From Acidimicrobiia bacterium (lineage in GTDB: Bacteria > Actinomycetota > Acidimicrobiia > Spongiisociales > SHLN01): a stretch of DNA of 13,978 bases. The position numbers were made by a program, and so were the translations under genes. Location: contig JAUXJL010000016.1 of the NCBI GenBank assembly GCA_030624805.1, forward strand, positions 1 through 13,978, in the 5' to 3' direction. The notes beneath the pieces were generated by a model. That model was given only the letters and a program-made list of their open reading frames with translations. It was not told where the DNA came from and did not search any database. The stretch's first letter is position 1, and each line of letters begins with the position of its first letter. Shown piece after piece: positions 11,834-13,978 of this stretch.

Positions 11834-13978
11834 ATGTCGCACGTAAGGAAATGGCGCACGCTCTCACTGTTCACAGCTCTGGCAACATTGTTGACAGTGT
11901 TCGTGCTCCCAGGTAGGGCATTCGCAGCCGACATAGCCATCGACTGTTCCGTCGACGACTTGCAGGCCACGATCGACGCGCCAACCACGCTGGCGGGCGA
12001 CACGATCATCATCGCCGACGGCACCACGTGCCTTGGCAACTTCACCGTCTCAAAGCCCTTGACCATTCGATCGGTTTCAATGCCTGAAGAAGGCGGTGCC
12101 GTCATCAACGGGGGCGACGTCAATGCTGGGCCCACCGTCACAGTCTTCACAGGAGGCGCGGTCGCCCTCGAGAATCTCACCATCACCGGTGGGCTCAACG
12201 AGGCGCCCAACACCGGTCTCGGCGGTGGCCTCCTCATCACCGCCGGCACCGTGACGATGTCCGACAGTCTTGTAATCGGCAACACCGCGGTCAACGGAGG
12301 CGGCATCTACAGCAACGGAAACCTGACTGTCCTCGGTGGTGAAGTGTCCGGAAACACTGCTTCAGGCGCCGGTGGCGGATTGTTCTCGAACGGCACCACA
12401 GTGCTTTCCGGGGTCGCAGTAGGCGGAACCGACTCAGCTGGCCAACGAAACAACGCCGGAAACGGTGGCGGTGTTTACAACACCGGCGACATGACTATTG
12501 ACAGTCTCAGCGTGATCTCCGGCAACGAATCAACCGCACCAGCCGGCGGTGGGGGAGGTGTCTGGACCGACGGAACGCTGACCATCACGAATACCTCCAT
12601 CGTCCACAATACGGCCGCAGACGCCGGTGGCGGCATCCAAAACACCTCGGGAGGCGCGCTCACGGTCTCCAACTCTGACGTCAGCAACAACATGGCGGCG
12701 GCGGCCGGCGGCATCCTCAACAACGGTGCTGCCAACAGCGGAAGTACCGCGACCCTGACCAACCTCACCATTGACGGAAACCAGGCGACCGATCCATCAG
12801 GGCTCGGTGCCGGTGGTGTGTACAACTTCAACTTTGCGTCAGACACGGTTAAGGCAAACCTGATCCTGCTAGACAGCCAAGTGACCAACAACACGTCCGC
12901 CAACAATGGTGCCGGCGGGATTCGCAATCAGGATGCTCTAGCGACCGTGAACAACACGCTGGTGCTGGGCAACAGCGCAGTCGGCGAGGGAGGCGGAATC
13001 CGTACCTCCGGCACGATGGGCATCACCGACAGCACCATTTCGTCCAACTCGGCCGGCACGTCGGGCGGCGGCATTGCCGTTGACGGCAACGGGTCACTGC
13101 TGACGGTCAATCGATCGATAATCGACCTAAACGTCGCGGTAAGCGAAGGGGGCGGCATCGCGCTCGGTTTGTCGACGTTCCTCAACACGGTGAGATCGTC
13201 GATTACCCGCAACACCGCAAACGCCGGCGCTGGCCTGTCGAACGCCGGCAACGCCACAGTCACGAACAGCACGGTGAGCGGAAACGTGTCGGTAACCCAG
13301 GGGGGTGGCATTCTCACTACGAGCACTCTTACGGTGAACAATGCAACAATCACCGGCAATAGCGCTCTGCTCGAGGGAGGCGGCGTGCGCGTCATCGGCA
13401 CCCCGTCTGTCACGCTCACGGCCACCATTCTGTATGGGAACATCGCGGCATCTGGTGGTGATTGCTCAGGGCCCCTGTCGGGCGGCGGGTTCAACCTGAT
13501 CGGAGTGACGGCACCTCCCTGCCTGTACACGGGAGATCCGACTGATGCCCCGGCCTTGTCCGATCCGATGCTGGGAGCCCTCGGGTTCTACGCCGGAGCT
13601 ACTGAGCATCACCCGCTCCTGGCCGGCAGCGACGCCATCGACGCCGGTGGTGCGTGTGGCCTGGCGACTGACCAGATCGGTACCGTCCGCCCGGATGGTC
13701 CCGCCTGTGACATCGGTGCCGTTGAGGGTGCGTCGGTCGCTCCCCCGGCGGTATTCGATGAGGTGTTGTTGGTTGAACCGAATGGTCGGTGGCATATTCG
13801 CAAGCCCGGGTTCCCGGATTACACGTTCTTTTATGGGGTGCCGGGTGATATCCCCTTGTTTGGTGACTGGAACGGTGACGGGTTCGACACGCCGGGTGCG
13901 TGGCGGCAGGGTCCGGGTGGTGGGTTCGCCTACATGACCAACACCTTGCCCCCCGATATGGGGGTTGGAGTCGCCGAC
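11834..13978 (+). CDS. Large secreted right-handed beta-helix protein with choice-of-anchor Q region and C-terminal repeat module, 3' partial
   Basis: The frame is open from ATG 11834 to the end of the window (715 codons, no stop). Residues 1-31 are a signal peptide (MSHVRKWRTLSLFTALATLL, cleavage AFA-AD). Residues 33-75 form the N-cap (ADIAIDCSVDDLQATIDA). About 75-545 hold roughly 15 coils marked by GGG or AGG plus Ile/Val/Leu, such as GGGIYSNG, GGGLFSNG, GGGVYNTG and GGGILTTS, with N-T/S-rich turns (VSGNTAS, TISSNSAG); the pattern resembles chlamydial Pmp and PbH1 repeats. About 545-632 fit the choice-of-anchor Q type: HPLLAGSDAIDAGG, then DQIGTVRPDGPACDIGAVEG. From about 640 a new module starts (NGRWHIRKPG, FFYGVPGDIPLFGDWNGDG). 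The protein should be exported and displayed or released; adhesion or polysaccharide binding is inference. No catalytic motif was seen. Expression is probably controlled through leader L2. Confidence 0.88.
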   Translation, partial: MSHVRKWRTLSLFTALATLLTVFVLPGRAFAADIAIDCSVDDLQATIDAPTTLAGDTIIIADGTTCLGNFTVSKPLTIRSVSMPEEGGAVINGGDVNAGPTVTVFTGGAVALENLTITGGLNEAPNTGLGGGLLITAGTVTMSDSLVIGNTAVNGGGIYSNGNLTVLGGEVSGNTASGAGGGLFSNGTTVLSGVAVGGTDSAGQRNNAGNGGGVYNTGDMTIDSLSVISGNESTAPAGGGGGVWTDGTLTITNTSIVHNTAADAGGGIQNTSGGALTVSNSDVSNNMAAAAGGILNNGAANSGSTATLTNLTIDGNQATDPSGLGAGGVYNFNFASDTVKANLILLDSQVTNNTSANNGAGGIRNQDALATVNNTLVLGNSAVGEGGGIRTSGTMGITDSTISSNSAGTSGGGIAVDGNGSLLTVNRSIIDLNVAVSEGGGIALGLSTFLNTVRSSITRNTANAGAGLSNAGNATVTNSTVSGNVSVTQGGGILTTSTLTVNNATITGNSALLEGGGVRVIGTPSVTLTATILYGNIAASGGDCSGPLSGGGFNLIGVTAPPCLYTGDPTDAPALSDPMLGALGFYAGATEHHPLLAGSDAIDAGGACGLATDQIGTVRPDGPACDIGAVEGASVAPPAVFDEVLLVEPNGRWHIRKPGFPDYTFFYGVPGDIPLFGDWNGDGFDTPGAWRQGPGGGFAYMTNTLPPDMGVGVAD
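13751..13978 (+). repeat. Start of the C-terminal YG-GD-P-GDW repeat module with changed codon usage
   Basis: From about residue 640 of the large secreted protein the sequence changes from beta-helix coils to VLLVEPNGRWHIRKPG, FFYGVPGDIPLFGDWNGDG and DTPGAWR, an acidic FG-GAP/VCBS-like repeat. Third positions change too: upstream codons end mostly in C (ACC, GGC, AAC, ATC), whereas here T and G endings dominate (GTG TTG TTG GTT GAA, then CCG AAT GGT CGG TGG CAT ATT). Only the first unit is in the window; DWNGDG suggests a Ca-binding-type loop. The tail of the frameshifted gene at 1351-1607 resembles it. Confidence 0.55.

Noticed and set aside
11834..13440. DNA-level tandem repeat or CRISPR-like array in the Gly-rich region
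   Set aside because: The periodicity is at protein level; coils vary in length and DNA sequence, with no identical direct repeats separated by spacers.
11764..13795. Several Pro- and Val-rich open frames on the minus strand
   Set aside because: They are the antisense reading of the Gly/Asn/Thr-rich coils; the repeated PPP pattern mirrors GGG codons of the plus-strand protein.

Overview
The window is high-GC DNA with strong C/G preference at third codon positions, tightly packed genes with overlapping stops and starts, and GTG/TTG starts. Together with the primary-like sigma factor, the short NAD-type 6-phosphogluconate dehydrogenase and the 'choice-of-anchor Q' surface protein, this suggests an actinobacterium, perhaps Acidimicrobiia-like. 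That assignment is inference from style and family content; no marker gene was placed on a tree.

Left part (1-3257, mostly plus strand): the 3' portion of a MalK/UgpC-type ABC transporter ATPase with degenerate catalytic loops; a stretch of about 690 bp without an intact gene, which holds a frameshifted small secreted-protein gene on the minus strand; a group-2-like sigma-70 factor; and a small putative lipoprotein that looks leaderless. The lipoprotein gene meets the next operon tail to tail, and one inverted repeat covers both stop codons.

Centre (3265-11360, all minus strand, transcribed right to left): a compact six-gene carbohydrate operon, in order GH15 glucoamylase/glucodextranase-like enzyme, transaldolase, glucose-6-phosphate isomerase, HAD-family hydrolase, 6-phosphogluconate dehydrogenase and glucose-6-phosphate dehydrogenase. 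Junctions are +13, -11, -8, +3 and -4 nt, so translation is probably coupled throughout. The logic is release of glucose from an intracellular alpha-glucan, entry at glucose-6-phosphate, the oxidative pentose phosphate branch (zwf, gnd) and return of carbon through tal and pgi. Glucokinase, 6-phosphogluconolactonase and transketolase are not in the window. tal and pgi are a split form of a protein that is fused in some bacteria.

Right part (11361-13978, plus strand): two tandem genes for secreted right-handed beta-helix proteins. The first is a 75-codon remnant; the second runs off the window (at least 715 codons) and has a signal peptide, about 15 Gly-rich coils, a choice-of-anchor Q region and the start of a C-terminal YG-GD-P-GDW repeat module with different codon usage. 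Both genes carry a similar leader with two adjacent hairpins just before the ribosome binding site. This duplicated leader plus surface-protein unit is the least explained part of the window. The frameshifted small gene near the left end appears to encode one copy of the same C-terminal repeat.
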